From the NCBI RefSeq assembly GCF_037975245.1, contig NC_092575.1:6917001-6981000 (forward strand): a stretch of 64,000 nt of DNA, given 5' to 3'. The notes under the pieces are model-generated. The model worked only from the letters and a program-made list of their open reading frames with translations, ran no database searches and was not told where the DNA came from. Source of the stretch: Apostichopus japonicus. Its lineage: Eukaryota > Echinodermata > Holothuroidea > Aspidochirotida > Stichopodidae. This document shows positions 52,029 through 64,000 of this stretch, one piece after another (positions within the stretch are counted from its first letter, which is position 1; every line of letters begins with the position of its first letter). The translations under genes were made by a program, and so were the position numbers.

Positions 52029-53060
52029 GAGTCGTAGCTAGGCACGCTGTTGTACCCGTTGCCATGCTATTGTGAACTCGTAGGCACACGGTTGTACCCG
52101 TTTTTATGCTATTGTACTCGTAGGCACACGGTTGTACCCGTTTTATGCTGTTGTACTCGTGAGGCACGCTGTTGTACGCGTTATCATGCAATTTGTACAT
52201 ATAAGCACGCTGTTGCACCGTTGTCATGATATTGTACTCGTAGGCACACGGTTGTACCCGTTGTCATGCTATTGTGAACTCGTAGGCACACGGCTGTACC
52301 CGTTTTTATGTTATTGTACTCGTAGGCACACTGTTGTACGCGTTATCATGTTATTGTACATGTATAGGCACGATGTTGTACCCGTTGTCATGATATTGTA
52401 CATGTATAGGCACGATGTTGTACCCGTTGTCATGATATTGTACTCTTAGGCACGCTGTTGTACGCGTTATCATGCAATTGTACATATAGGCACACGGTTG
52501 TACCCATTTTCATACTATTGTACTCGTAGGCACACGGTTGTACCCGTTTTTATGCTATTGTACATATAGGCACACAGTTGTACCCGTTTTCATGCTATTG
52601 TACTCGTACGCACATCGTTGTATCCGTTTTTATGCTATGGTATTCGTAGGCACGCTATACGCGTTATCTTGCAACTGTACTCGTAGGCACGCTGTTGTAC
52701 GCGTTATCATGCAATTGTACATATAGGCACACGGTTGTACCCGTTCTCATGCTATTGTACTCGTATGCACATCGTTATATCCGTTTTTATGCTATGGTAT
52801 TCGTAGACACGCTGTTGTACGCGTTATCATGTTATTGTACATGTAGGCACACTGTTGTACTTGTTTTCATGCTATTGTACTCGTAGGCACACTGTTGTAC
52901 GCGTTATCATGCAATTGTACATATAGGCACACGGTTGTACGCGTTATCTTGCAATTATACATGTAGGCACACGGTTGTACCCGTTTTCATGCTATTGTAC
53001 TCGTAGGCACACTGTTGTACACATTGCCATGATATTGTACGTGTACCTGTCTATTGTACT
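52029..53060. repeat. Large 40 bp minisatellite with higher-order pattern
   Basis: About 25 head-to-tail units, mostly exactly 40 bp, bounded by GGCAC at one end and TGTACTCGTA or TGTACATATA at the other. Three unit types are visible: one with CGGTTGTACCCGTT, one with CTGTTGTACGCGTTATCATG, and one with ATCGTTRTATCCGTTTTTATG. They recur in a partly ordered series (see findings). As 40 is not a multiple of three, reading frame changes every unit and no protein can be encoded through it. Confidence 0.95.
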
Positions 53061-56000
53061 TGTACTCGCTCAGTGTACATGGCAATTAGTCAGCTTCTGA
53101 GATGTTTTTTTTTTCTTTTTTTTTCAGTTTAATCACCGCAAATTTCAACGAACATTAGGAGTTATAAATAGGTTTTAATATTCGCCCGAATTTCTTCGGG
53201 TGATTTCTGTATATATTGCTTGAGGACTTTATCACTCATTCCATATGAATTTGTAAGAATATATATGTATGTATATAAAGCTTTTGTTGCTGCTAGTCTA
53301 GAGAAGAAGGGGGGGAAAATTTAATATTCAATTGGCAGAAATTTTTAATGTTTCTGTTGCAACAGCCAGATATTTAATTTTCGTAATCACGGCTTCTTGT
53401 AGAAATACGAGACGAACGAATCGATTTTTTATTATGTTTTTGACATAATTAATTGCAGTTATTCAGACAGTTACCTTATTTTGCATTGTTTTTGCTAATT
53501 TTTTCCTTTCTTCAAATTTGAAGAACTCATACTCAAGTGAAAAGTTTTATTATTTGTATTATTTTTTTAAATATTTATGAAAAGAATAGGTTCGTGACGT
53601 AGAATGCTTTCATCCATTTGTTCACTTGTCTTCAACTTAAAGAATTGATAAAAGATGGATTTCTTGCAAAGATTGTGAAGATAAATATCTAACAAAGCAA
53701 AACAACAAAGAACAAGCCCTCTCTTAAATAAAACCTTAATGAAGGTCATAACAAGTTCAATAATCAATCGAATTTTATCAATAAACTCCCGTAAGTTCAT
53801 CCCAATAATGCTATCAAATATGCTAGACAACAGAAGAATGGTCACCGTGAATGATCTCAATTTGCTCGTCCATTTTGTTTCTTATATTGTTGAGAGGACG
53901 GGAAACTATATCTAACTTCCTTTGAATCATATTTGATTCTCAAGATATGTTATCCCATATTTCATGTAACACTCACATAAAATTAATTAGCCAATATATT
54001 CTTCGATTTTGTTGTTGTTCCAATCACTACAATTTGAAGTACAACTTGCACAGTATAGTTAAGATCATGCCTATATAGTCTAGTTATATAAATGTAACGG
54101 TATTTTATATACAGTGTCAGCACCAAGATTTACCATGATCAACTACAACGCAAAAACAGCCTTAAAAAACAAAATCGTGTCATGGTGAGATGAGAATTGG
54201 CTGAAGAGTTATTTGAAAGTGGACTAATGTCTTTACCTTCTCTCCTTCCAACATCCCTCTCCACGAATTGTTTGTTTGCACCATCTGCCTGCTATCCCAG
54301 TTAGGAGGAATGTCTTTGCGCTGATAAAATATAGGCGCTTCGTCCATTTATTGATCGCTGTTGCCATATTCAGTACACTGCCACATACTAAGATCGATAT
54401 TCAGGCCTCAATGTTTTACTTTAAAAGGCAGAAACGACAACATTACTGGACAAACTCCTTTCTTATCATCTTCTGTAAAAAATATTTGTATCCTTTGACA
54501 TACACAACGGTAATGAAAAACAATTAATTAACTGTGCGAAATTCCCAATCGGATTCACATTGCCTGCATTTATCATATTGCATTTGTATATGCATTTATA
54601 TCTATTTATATACATATATACATATACATATGCATATGCATATAAAAATGAGATATGATAAAAGTTTGTAGTATATTTATGTATATAGTTATTAGCACTT
54701 TTCAAATATATTTTTCAAGAGCCGTATGTCAATTGAATTGGTGTCTTGATGCACTAACCGCTTGCCATACACTAAACACCAACTATGACACGAGTTTTGT
54801 TATGATTTATAATGTATTTACAAAACGGGAAGTTGGGATTTACCTTCTTCATATATGTGCCAGTTGTGAAGGAAAGAATACCTTAAACCGACTTCGTCAG
54901 ATTTCTAATTTGCCTTTTCAAGGGTTATAAACTTTTATTGCTTTGAAGCACTTGAACAACTTCTCATGGTTTACAACATTTCTGTATTATATAATGCAGC
55001 AAATCTTTGAATTTGAAAAATAGTCTTACGCACAATGACAATTGTGTAAATTGACATTTAGCTCAACTTCGCTCGGCGTTTTGACTGTACTATATCAAGC
55101 TAACGTCTTGTGAACATTTCTACCAAATTAAATTTTAAATTTATCACGTGTCTTCCAGACACACTTGTTTTCGTAAAACAAAATGACCTCGTTAAATGAC
55201 GAAAAACGTAAGTTGTAAGCTCGTTATCATTTTATCTTAACATTGATTTGTTATCGAGGATGTAATCTGGAGCGATTAAGTTACATTGATGTTAATGTAA
55301 CATAATGTCAGATCATTAAGAGCTTCATACGTGGCTTATGGTGATATTTACCACCAAATGCTACTGCACGTTTTATATGCCATTGAAATCACTGCGTAAC
55401 AAAGGTGTAAAAGAAATGATTGTATTACTTCATTTGTACACAGTTATAGAAAGTGAAAAGCACATTATACGTAAAAGTGGCCTCGTCAGTCGAAATGGGC
55501 AAGTTGTCATTTGCAAGTATACACAACAATATTACGTCATCAATGAATGCCCAAAGAAAATAATTTAGAACTTTTTACGAAGGGACGAAGACTTTACATG
55601 ATAAAAACCAGCTACGACATTAAAAACTGTTTTCAACTATCAAACCTTTATAACTAAAGGGAAGAAATAGGAAAAATACCTGTGGCAGTTTGATATATGT
55701 GAGATATGGAAATAAAATGTCCTTGAATTGTGATAAGAGAACCAACCGTATATGCGTCTCTAACGAGGAAAAAATGTTATACAGCTTTGAACTACTATAA
55801 TGACTCTTATTTACTTAAACATTTTCCTGAAGTTTTCATGTTCCTCTTAAATTACGAAACAATTGAAACATGTTTCATATTTCCAACCGGTTCTAATCAG
55901 TTTCTATTTCAAAAGGAGGGAAAATAGGCCCCTTCTAAATCTTCCAGAAACCTCTTGCTCGCGCAGAACACGTCTGCAGTCGAGATATTGTATTCCTCGG

Positions 56001-59000
56001 GCAATTTTTTGCTCACGTCATTGGTTTAAATTACTTTCCTCTCATACTGTTACTTAGAAACAGATCGCCATTGCGCAATTATAAGAGTTTTTTTCTGCCT
56101 TCCTCGCCTTTAACTGTTTTACGTAGGGTGGGTCTTTCAACCCTCAAAAATCAATCTCGCAAAGATCTTTGGTCCACTCAGGAAATGCTCGTTGGTTAAT
56201 GCTCGTTCAAGTTAACGCTATAAGAGCGTATGTTAGGATATGGAAGCCTACACCTTGAGAAGATAGTAAACAAAACATTGAGGGGACTTTTGTCAAAATG
56301 TCGTAGTTTTCTAGAGGTGCATTAACAGCTTAAGCTATATAGTGGCCAGTGGCTGAAATGAGCCATTCTCAATATGAATATTGTTATTCGTAAACAGCAC
56401 GTTTGAATATTTGACCCATAGTTTACTTATCAATCTATAAACGCATCTTATTACTTCCCATGTTATATCGCTAGAAACAGGGCATGTCGCTTAAGTACTT
56501 TTATATATGACTTTGTTAAATTGTTTACCCCGCTGTCCGCTCCATCCGCCCTGTCATATAAGTTTCGCATGGTCAAATATGAAATCCAACTGACTCCCTT
56601 CATAAGTACCTATATGTACGCAGTTACTGTCACAAAAATGGTGAGACATAAGCAATTTTTTCCTCAAATCCTATAGTCCTTTTTTATCGTAGATTGACAT
56701 CAAAACAAATTTGATGATGACATGGGCCTAGGAAACGAGATCTAGGGAATAACTGTACCAGCTTCACCGTTCTCCCGTTCCAATTTTTGTCAGGTAGAAG
56801 GTGTCAGTAATCAGACATTGTGTCCGTTTTGGATGACATTGGTTTATTCAATTTTTGAAAACAAAATGCAAAATGATAATCCGTTTACGCCTACGTTTGT
56901 TTTTGTATAAACTCTGCTGAGTTTTATTCATTTCGTGCCTTTGAAAGATGCTGCTATATGCATTCGTAGTTCTTCAACTAAATCCATGGGTGTATAGTTT
57001 CCTCCCATGTTTGAAGACTTTCGCAGATATTTCTTTTCTTCCCGTCCCCCCAAACTATTCTATAAAGGGTTTCTTCCATTCCTGCACGTGTAAAGCATAT
57101 AGCAAGATAATTAAGGGTGCGAGAGTTCAAAATGAAACATTTCCATGCAAACAACTTTCTGTTAGTCACGTTTCATATTTGCCTTGAAGGGATCAAGACG
57201 AACTTTTGATCCGTGCATGACGTTTTTACATGCTAATCTTTCACTTACAAGCTCTTAACAAACTTTAGATTGTCCTCAACACTGTATCAATTCAGATAAT
57301 TTTGCACCATATACCTAACGGCGATCAAGTAGATTGCTCAAAATGGTCCCATTAACCTACATCATGTTCGCGTTTGAACAGTATTAATTCCAGGTCGCGT
57401 AAAGTGTTGTTGGTAAGCTCGACTTGTGATGACGTAAAAGGTACCAAAAACATGGTGGTACGGAGGAATAAAGTAGGATAACTGCATGCTATTACACTTT
57501 ATCATGTTCAAAAACACCAACAAAACAAAACTTTCTGTGTGTGTTAATGCTTTTATGAGTTACATAATCTAATTATCCTAATCTCATGTCCATTGATAGC
57601 TTGATGTGACGTAAAATGCTTTAGTTACATTGTACTAAAGATATGGTATGTTGATAAAATGTAGTCTGTTTTATTCTTAATTGATGCGAAACGTGAGTCT
57701 CTTCAAACTTATGCATGACAAAGGGACTTTTAGGGACAGTGGAACATCTGAGTTAGATTTGAGGTGTCAAAATATGAAGTCACATCAAACCTTAAGGAAG
57801 AAATGGCTCTTCTGTGCTACAAATTTCAGTATCTAACTGTGTTTTTTTTTTTTTTTGTAGTTAAATTTGATTTAAAACTTCTCAACAATAGTACACTTGT
57901 TATTTCATTTTACTTCTTTTCTCAATTGAAAGGGCACTTTTTAGTTACAAATATGGGAAAGGGTCCTTTTCATTAAAAGGAGGTATGTTTAATTTATCAA
58001 AAGAGGCACATTTGAAGGGTTTTTGTTATGAACTGGGGGAACGCATATCTGTTTATGAAGCTGCCAGGATCTGCGTTCCATCTATATCATGTAATATGTG
58101 CAATAAAGTGTGCCAACGTCGAAGACTACTTTCAAACACGTGACCTAGCCATTGACCTCTCGATCGGCCAAAAGATCAATTTGTTTGATTCTAGCATTTG
58201 TTGAGAAGTACGTCACATTCAATTGATTCGATTGCACATTTGGCTTCAGTACACTTTATATACACATACCATTACCAAATTGTTGCATTTTTATAGAATA
58301 TTTTATATACTTTCAGATTGTCATTATTGCATTATTATAACCAACTTTCAGACGGAAAACATATTTAAAATAGTCTAGTATCATTTTTGTGGTTAATTTA
58401 ATGGTGAAAAGATGGAAATTTGTTGCTCATTTAATAAGGTAACAGCTAATTACAAGAGCATTTTTATCTGTTATTAACTGAACCTGTTCTCAGTTTTGTT
58501 TTAAGTTGGGAGACTGCAAATATTACGCCTCAGATTCTCTATGAACAGTCGAGGTAGACCTATAGACCTTTAATTTTACATAGGGGAGATAGTTTGACCA
58601 TGGTTTGTTTAACTGCATGGTATGTCCCTGGACACAAAATTAACCTGCAACACCATGCATGCATTTCGAGTGATCGCAAAGCCTTGATTTGGGGTACCTA
58701 TGTATGAGGTATATAGCAGTCAATATATAGGCTAAAACTATTAATAATGCATTTAACATCCAAAGAATAAAATGTCTGAGAATAATATGTGAAAGGAAAA
58801 TTTTGGAAAAGCTTGGAAGAATTGGTACGAAGGATGCATAATTGTCAATATTCCTATATATATTACGTTCGTAGGTGGCATACACGTGACTTGACCCTCC
58901 CACCGCCCCTTATCTTTTTACATTTATTGGCTATAAGCTCATTACGATGTTTGAATTTTCCGTATGGATTTGTTATACTTGTACGGTAAATGGTTAGTGA

Positions 59001-59318
59001 AGCTCGTTGTGCATGCGCATTGTCAACTATATATATGTTTAAAGGTGTACAATACTGTTAACATAAATAACGATATTTGTTATACTCATATATCAGATGA
59101 ACCTATGATAGTTCAATACTCAGTTCAGAATGGTTCGTGGCGCATGCGCATTGTACCCTATACTTGGAAGGTGAATGGTAACTGGTGAAAAGACACAAAG
59201 TGAAATGACCCCTTTTAAAGACTGTCGTGAATTCTCACGATTCTCACTTGAGGAGCGAATCTCATCCTGATTATTAAGGAGTGACGTCATGCAAAATTTC
59301 CTCTGAAATTGGTGATTA

Positions 59319-59319
<1 letters not shown>
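53061..59319. other. No gene seen; AT-rich DNA
   Basis: Over 6 kb with no recognisable gene, RNA or transposon ends. Contains an ATATAC microsatellite at about 54586-54645 and poly-T runs near 53106 and 57843. A 97-codon minus-strand frame (53567-53860) encodes a hydrophobic peptide of no recognised family. Confidence 0.4.

Positions 59320-59371
<52 letters not shown>
59320..59371. repeat. (TA)n microsatellite
   Basis: About 52 bp of pure TA. Confidence 0.95.
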
Positions 59372-59373
<2 letters not shown>

Positions 59374-60088
59374 GTTTTACTGTTATTAAGAGTTTAATTT
59401 TGTACGGGTTTCTACTTGAGTCACAAGCAGTGCGGTTTTATCCCCTGCACGAGTGTCATCCTCGTTAATTTGGACTGTCTGAAGGATTTTTGCAATGTTT
59501 GAAATTAAAATTGATTGAGTTAAAATTAAAGACTTAGAAAGTACGTTAACACGTTCTTTGCACTGTGCTATATTTATTAGAATGCTTCGGTTTTTTTTCG
59601 GTTTTAACGTTAATAATCTCGTGGCTGAAAAGCAAAGACGGTCATAATAAATATAGTAACATTTTCTGGTTTCTGTATTCTAAGTTGATTCAAATCTCAA
59701 TTCCAGCTTGAAAAGACCTTTATTGTTGTAACACACTGCATTGTTTAAATCAGACAGTATCACTAACTTAGCGTGAATTTTTATTTACATGAAACGCCTC
59801 TTATTTACCTTAGATATCTTAACTAGATTCTAATCTTACAGGGGTCAGGCATTTCTTAAATTTATAATAACGAAGCCACAAAAAAAAAAAACAATGGTGT
59901 CAATTTTTTTGAAGTGGGTCAGTTTGTCACCATGGCAACAAAGTGACAGCAGACGGGATTGGCCATACAAACTTACTGGCAATTGAAATATCCGATAGTA
60001 CTCGAAAGGTGTTAGTTAATGTACATAGTAAAGGTTTTGACTAACGTGATCAGTTACTGCATGTATAACAATTTTAGGGTCATTGCAT
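59372..60088. other. No gene seen
   Basis: AT-rich spacer without recognisable features. Confidence 0.45.
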
Positions 60089-60142
60089 TATCGTCCTCGT
60101 CTTCGTCCTCTTCCTCGTCCTCGCCCTCATCATCATCGTCGT
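60089..60142. repeat. TCNTCG trinucleotide-type repeat
   Basis: CGTCCTCGTCTTCGTCCTC grading into CATCATCATCG. Open in several frames for that reason only. Confidence 0.8.
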
Positions 60143-60395
60143 GTCCTGTATGACGTATCAGAAACATCACATGATTTGTCCATGTTCCTTTATGCTTACA
60201 CTTCATTAACACCAGAAATCATGAAATTATAGCCTTGCACTTCAACGTGTTGCAACTGAAACAATAAAACATTTCATTTGATGTGTGGGAGACAAAATTG
60301 ATTACTTATTATAGCAGAACGTTGCTCGTAGACCTTAGTATGTACATATTTTGTACACTAAATATTATTGGTAAGAGGGGGGAGGGTGGGGGGGG

Positions 60396-60415
60396 GTCGG
60401 CTTCAACGAGCCGAC
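60396..60415. repeat. 7 bp stem hairpin after a G tract
   Basis: GTCGGCT and AGCCGAC pair perfectly around a 6 nt loop (TCAACG). A G-rich tract (60377-60396) runs directly into the stem. No associated gene. Confidence 0.6.
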
Positions 60416-61339
60416 ACGGTCATACCACCTCCATGTTAAAATTATTTTTTACTTTTTAAGTACTTGTTAATTGAGCTTCATTAATTAAGTAAAGGAGCTA
60501 TATCGGGGATGACTTAGTTTGGTGGAATTCCAATCTTTTATAGAGAAATACTCGCTGGGTTTGGCAAACAGCAAAGAGATTCTTTATTGTAATTGTTGAT
60601 ATTTCGCTAGCTACGGAACCAGCATAAAGGATGCAACAGTATATGTAAATCTTTAGACTGTTCAGTTATGGCTATGTTTTAACAGGTATCCAATCATATA
60701 TGGACATGTTATATTGCCTGCATGGTCGTAACAATAAAGTTACACACAACGCATTCCAAAGAAGAAAGACTTAAGACGCCATATTCTCAGTTTAAAACCA
60801 TAGAAACATATACAGCTTTCAGAGACTGGCCTTCTGTGACGCTCCAGGGTCCGCCTGTTGTATAGTAGCAGAACGAATCCCCCCAAAATTAAAAAGACGC
60901 GCACTGCAAAAACGCCAGAGTATCTCTATATCCATTCACTAGTATATAAAATTAGCAGGTTTCCATTGACCTTTGAAGGTCAATATTAGTAGTGAGTGTT
61001 ATTGGTAAAGAGTATACAGCGATTGATATGCCCAAACGTGTTTGCTAACAGTTTAATATTTAGCGGAAGAAAGGTATATGTCTAAAGTAAAGGCCGCAGG
61101 TATATGCAGGCTATATGGATCACACTCAAATGTAATTTATGTTATGTGGAAACAATTTATAAACATCAATATTGAACATCATAAAAGCTAAGCTTAACGC
61201 ATGTACACGGAGCTTACCTCGTGAAAATGTTTTTTTTTTTTCGATTTTTTTTTTTTTATTATTACTATTTTTTTCTGTATGCGTAGCCTTTATACATACG
61301 GTGGTAATTACGGTTCATATATCAATTGTGGCAGAAAGG
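60416..61339. other. No gene seen
   Basis: AT-rich DNA with poly-T tracts near 61231-61258. No gene recognised. Confidence 0.45.
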
Positions 61340-61470
61340 TAGGGTTGGGCTGATGGAATGGGAGTTGCGGATGGGATGAGAGTAGGTGGGGTTGGAAATG
61401 GGTGGGTTGGGTATGATGGGTGGAGAGTTGGGAATGGAGACGGGATGGGGATGAGAATGGGGGCGTGGGC
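61340..61470. repeat. Degenerate ATGGGN repeat
   Basis: Purine-rich tandem hexamer-like repeat (GATGGGATGAG, GGTGGGTTGGG and similar). Gly/Met/Trp-rich and Pro/Thr/Ile-rich frames over it are artefacts. Confidence 0.75.
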
Positions 61471-62249
61471 AAAATCTTTTATCCGTATCACTGAGATGGG
61501 TATCGCAAATGCATTTGACCAGGTGATCGTGTTCAATTGATGTAAGTGCAGAACAGTATATACCCTAGCCAACTTTATATACCCTAGCCTCTAATGTCCT
61601 TTCAAATGATTTCAATAACAAACAATGACAGAGTTCTTCAAAAACGTCCCATCCTCCATAAAACATATAGTGTACACCACCCACGCCGTCATTTCATGTT
61701 CCACTGGACCCTGTTCCCTCTTCCTCTAAACCAAAAATCCTTTTTACGTTCCACACTAATACATCCTGTCCATAAATTACTGTAAACACTTCTTATTTGA
61801 CGTCAGGCAATCTAGAAGTAAAATTGTAATATCTGAGTAGATCATTCATAAATGAAATTTAACGCACATGAGAAATCGCAACATAATAAATAAGCTAATA
61901 ATCTTTAGTCCGTGTTGTCTTATAAATTGATAATACAAAGTTCTCTGTTTTCATATGTAATCTTCTACAGCGTCTTAGGACAACCTTATACTTTTGACCC
62001 TTCCACCAATGAGACAATCACCATCTCCTTTTTTCTTTTTGTTTGAGATTCCTTGTCAGGTGTTTGAAGAATTTTGCAACATTTTTTTCTCATCGTTGCT
62101 ACACGGGGGTTTCATCTTTCATTTTCCCCCGTTTAAGCCCCAATTTTAGGAAGAAGCTTTAAGAAACATGAAATTTAACTGCCATCATCAATTTTGTTGT
62201 TTCTAGGAGAGAAAAAAAGTCTCAAAAGTTGTTCACCATGTTAACGCGT
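61471..62249. other. No gene seen
   Basis: AT-rich spacer. No gene recognised. Confidence 0.45.
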
Positions 62250-62262
62250 TTATATTTATATT

Positions 62263-62303
<41 letters not shown>

Positions 62304-62307
62304 ATAT
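62250..62307. repeat. TA-rich microsatellite
   Basis: TATATT units leading into about 35 bp of pure TA. Confidence 0.9.
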
Positions 62308-62544
62308 TAGTAATACGTATGTAATTTTCGCACATACATCTATAGATATACTCGGTTGCCATCTTTGATTTAAAACTATAAACTTTAATTGTTTAATTAT
62401 TCGTCAAATAAATATGTAACCCAAACAAATTGCGGGGTTAGACGATGTTGAAGTAAATTACATTTCCTACAAGTGTTCTTTTTTTGGTTTTCCCAGAGGC
62501 GTACTGTTCTTGCTCTCGATTGGGGTCTCTCTCTATCTCTTATC

Positions 62545-62711
62545 TATTCTATCCTATCCTACCTTACCCTATCCTATCCTATCATATCCTATCCTATCCT
62601 ATCCTATACTCTCATATCCTATCATATCCTACCCTATCCTATCCTATCCTATCCTATCCTATCCTCTCCTATCCTATCCTATCATATCCTATCCTATCCT
62701 ATCTCTATCTC
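62545..62711. repeat. (CTATC)n pentanucleotide microsatellite
   Basis: About 30 copies of CTATC with scattered variants. Since 5 is coprime to 3, all three + strand frames stay open and encode Ser-Tyr-Pro-Ile-Leu repeats; these are not genes. Confidence 0.95.
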
Positions 62712-64000
62712 TTACCATTTGCAGGGAGGATAATAAACCAACGCCAAACACGAACATCTTCGGAAATGTTCAGGATTGTCCCAAATTATGAGAATAACAA
62801 AAAAACAAAAACAAAAATACGTTATCTTCAAATGAAGACTTTCCCACTTTTCGAAACATGAACACAACCTCTAATTTACTGATTCATCTTTAATTTCAAG
62901 CAATTCATTCTTCGTTTCATCGAGAGGGTCCATCGAAAAATTTGATTGATTTTTAATGATGAATTTCTATATAAACTTGTGTGTATTGATGTCAAGAAAC
63001 CGTCGCCATAGTATACTTAAATAGGCCTACGATCATGCCAAAACTGTTTGGTGTAAACTTACCGTATAAACCTGACACTGTTTAATGTTTTGATTATTGC
63101 AATTTTATTTGTTAGATGACTATATGACCGATTTAGTATCTATTTCAAGGGGCCCGACACTGATCGGGGAGGGGGCGGGTGGTGTGGGGAAGGGAGACGA
63201 AGGAGGCGACCGTGACCATAGCTTCAACAATTTTCATCCGTTAGTGGTGGCGATATCGATAGGGATAGGTCTTGTTCCATCCGCCATCTTAAACCTTTTC
63301 CGAAATCTATGAAATATGCGTTTGACGGATCATCAATCACTAAGAGGATGATAATAATATTGATATGATTACAATACCACTGAACATTGCTCTGTACTCT
63401 CCCCACCCCCCCCCCCCTCCCTCACACCCCATCCCATACCCCGCTGCTCCAAACCTGTGTCACAGTCGCTGATTAAAATAATTTTAGGACAACCAACAGC
63501 TCTAAAACCCATGTTTCTTTTACCCTGTTAATTCTCCATGTGCGACCAAATCCCCACCTGCTGCCCACCTTCTATTCATCTGTGTACGTAGGTGTTGTAG
63601 AATCTAGTCACATAATTTCAGGTCAGTTGACTCTTTATAGGTCCACACAATGAGTAAGCTGTTGAACATAAATCCTATCGACTTTTTCTATAGAGTAATT
63701 TTTGTGCGGTCTAGTCTGTATGACTAACTTGCTAGTTAGCCTTAGTAGTTTCATAATAGTCCGTCATGAGTCTAACCTCCATCTCATCTATACTCCCATC
63801 AACCCCCCCTACCCATCCCCCTCCCCCTCCTCTTCAAAATGTATATATGTACACCATAATAACCTCTATCATGTTAAAACATCATCTCAAATATGTTATA
63901 TGACTTTCCATATTTGCCCCTCATCGTTTGATTTAAATTATTTACGAACCCGCATTTTTTTATTTTTTAAATCACATAAATTTTCATCGAAATACGACAT
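62712..64000. other. No gene seen; G/C-rich patches
   Basis: AT-rich with G-rich sequence near 63166-63196 and C-rich sequences near 63399-63435 and 63803-63832. No gene, RNA or complete element recognised up to the window end. Confidence 0.45.

Noticed and set aside
52000-52886. Several 60-105 codon frames on both strands
   Set aside because: They run through the 40 bp minisatellite, where frame shifts each unit; similar peptides arise from different frames.
53567-53860. 97-codon minus-strand frame, hydrophobic, membrane-protein-like
   Set aside because: Hydrophobicity follows from T-rich codons (Phe/Leu/Ile). No family recognised and no splice or promoter support.
62473-62861. Three overlapping frames up to 125 codons
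   Set aside because: A CTATC pentanucleotide repeat has no stop in any + strand frame; the peptides are low complexity.

Overview
This window reads as non-coding nuclear DNA from an animal. It is AT-rich, has long TA microsatellites, many minisatellites, a tRNA-derived SINE with split RNA polymerase III promoter boxes, several non-autonomous DNA transposons with clean target-site duplications, and one possible solo LTR. No open frame exceeds 153 codons and I recognise no protein family in any frame. The combination of hAT-type elements, poly-G/poly-C tracts in AT-rich DNA and frequent AGGCCTA-like words suggests a marine invertebrate, perhaps an echinoderm or related deuterostome. That placement is an impression, not a demonstration.

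Layout. 0-8 kb: diverged direct repeats, a decayed transposon-like stretch, G-rich and C-rich tracts, a three-copy 150 bp tandem repeat at 5.8-6.3 kb and a long nested inverted repeat at 7.3-7.8 kb. 9.4-10.6 kb: two MITEs, one with TAA target duplications and one with TTAA flanks. 11.2-14.5 kb: a 40 bp minisatellite and two short duplications. 14.5-25.5 kb: mostly featureless AT-rich DNA. 25.5-28.6 kb: a perfect 16 bp hairpin, degenerate minisatellites, a palindromic 42 bp repeat and a 407 bp inverted-repeat unit. 31.2-31.7 kb: a SINE lodged in a degenerate minisatellite. 37.0-39.1 kb: a 2.1 kb hAT-type element with a perfect 8 bp target duplication and three internal copies of a hairpin-forming module. 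42.0-42.5 kb: a second hAT-type element (552 bp). 44-46 kb: TA arrays, a truncated second SINE copy, an imperfect inverted repeat and a candidate solo LTR. 48.9-49.3 kb: a third hAT-type element (371 bp, perfect 8 bp duplication). 49.5-53.1 kb: three tandem arrays, the largest a roughly 25-unit 40 bp minisatellite with higher-order structure. 53-64 kb: mostly unremarkable AT-rich DNA with microsatellites.

No set of genes acts together here. What is worth reading is the mobile-element and tandem-repeat content. The best-supported calls are the transposons, where terminal inverted repeats and target-site duplications can both be read directly. Protein-coding exons cannot be excluded, because short exons without homology are invisible to this kind of reading; two weak candidates are listed as findings only.
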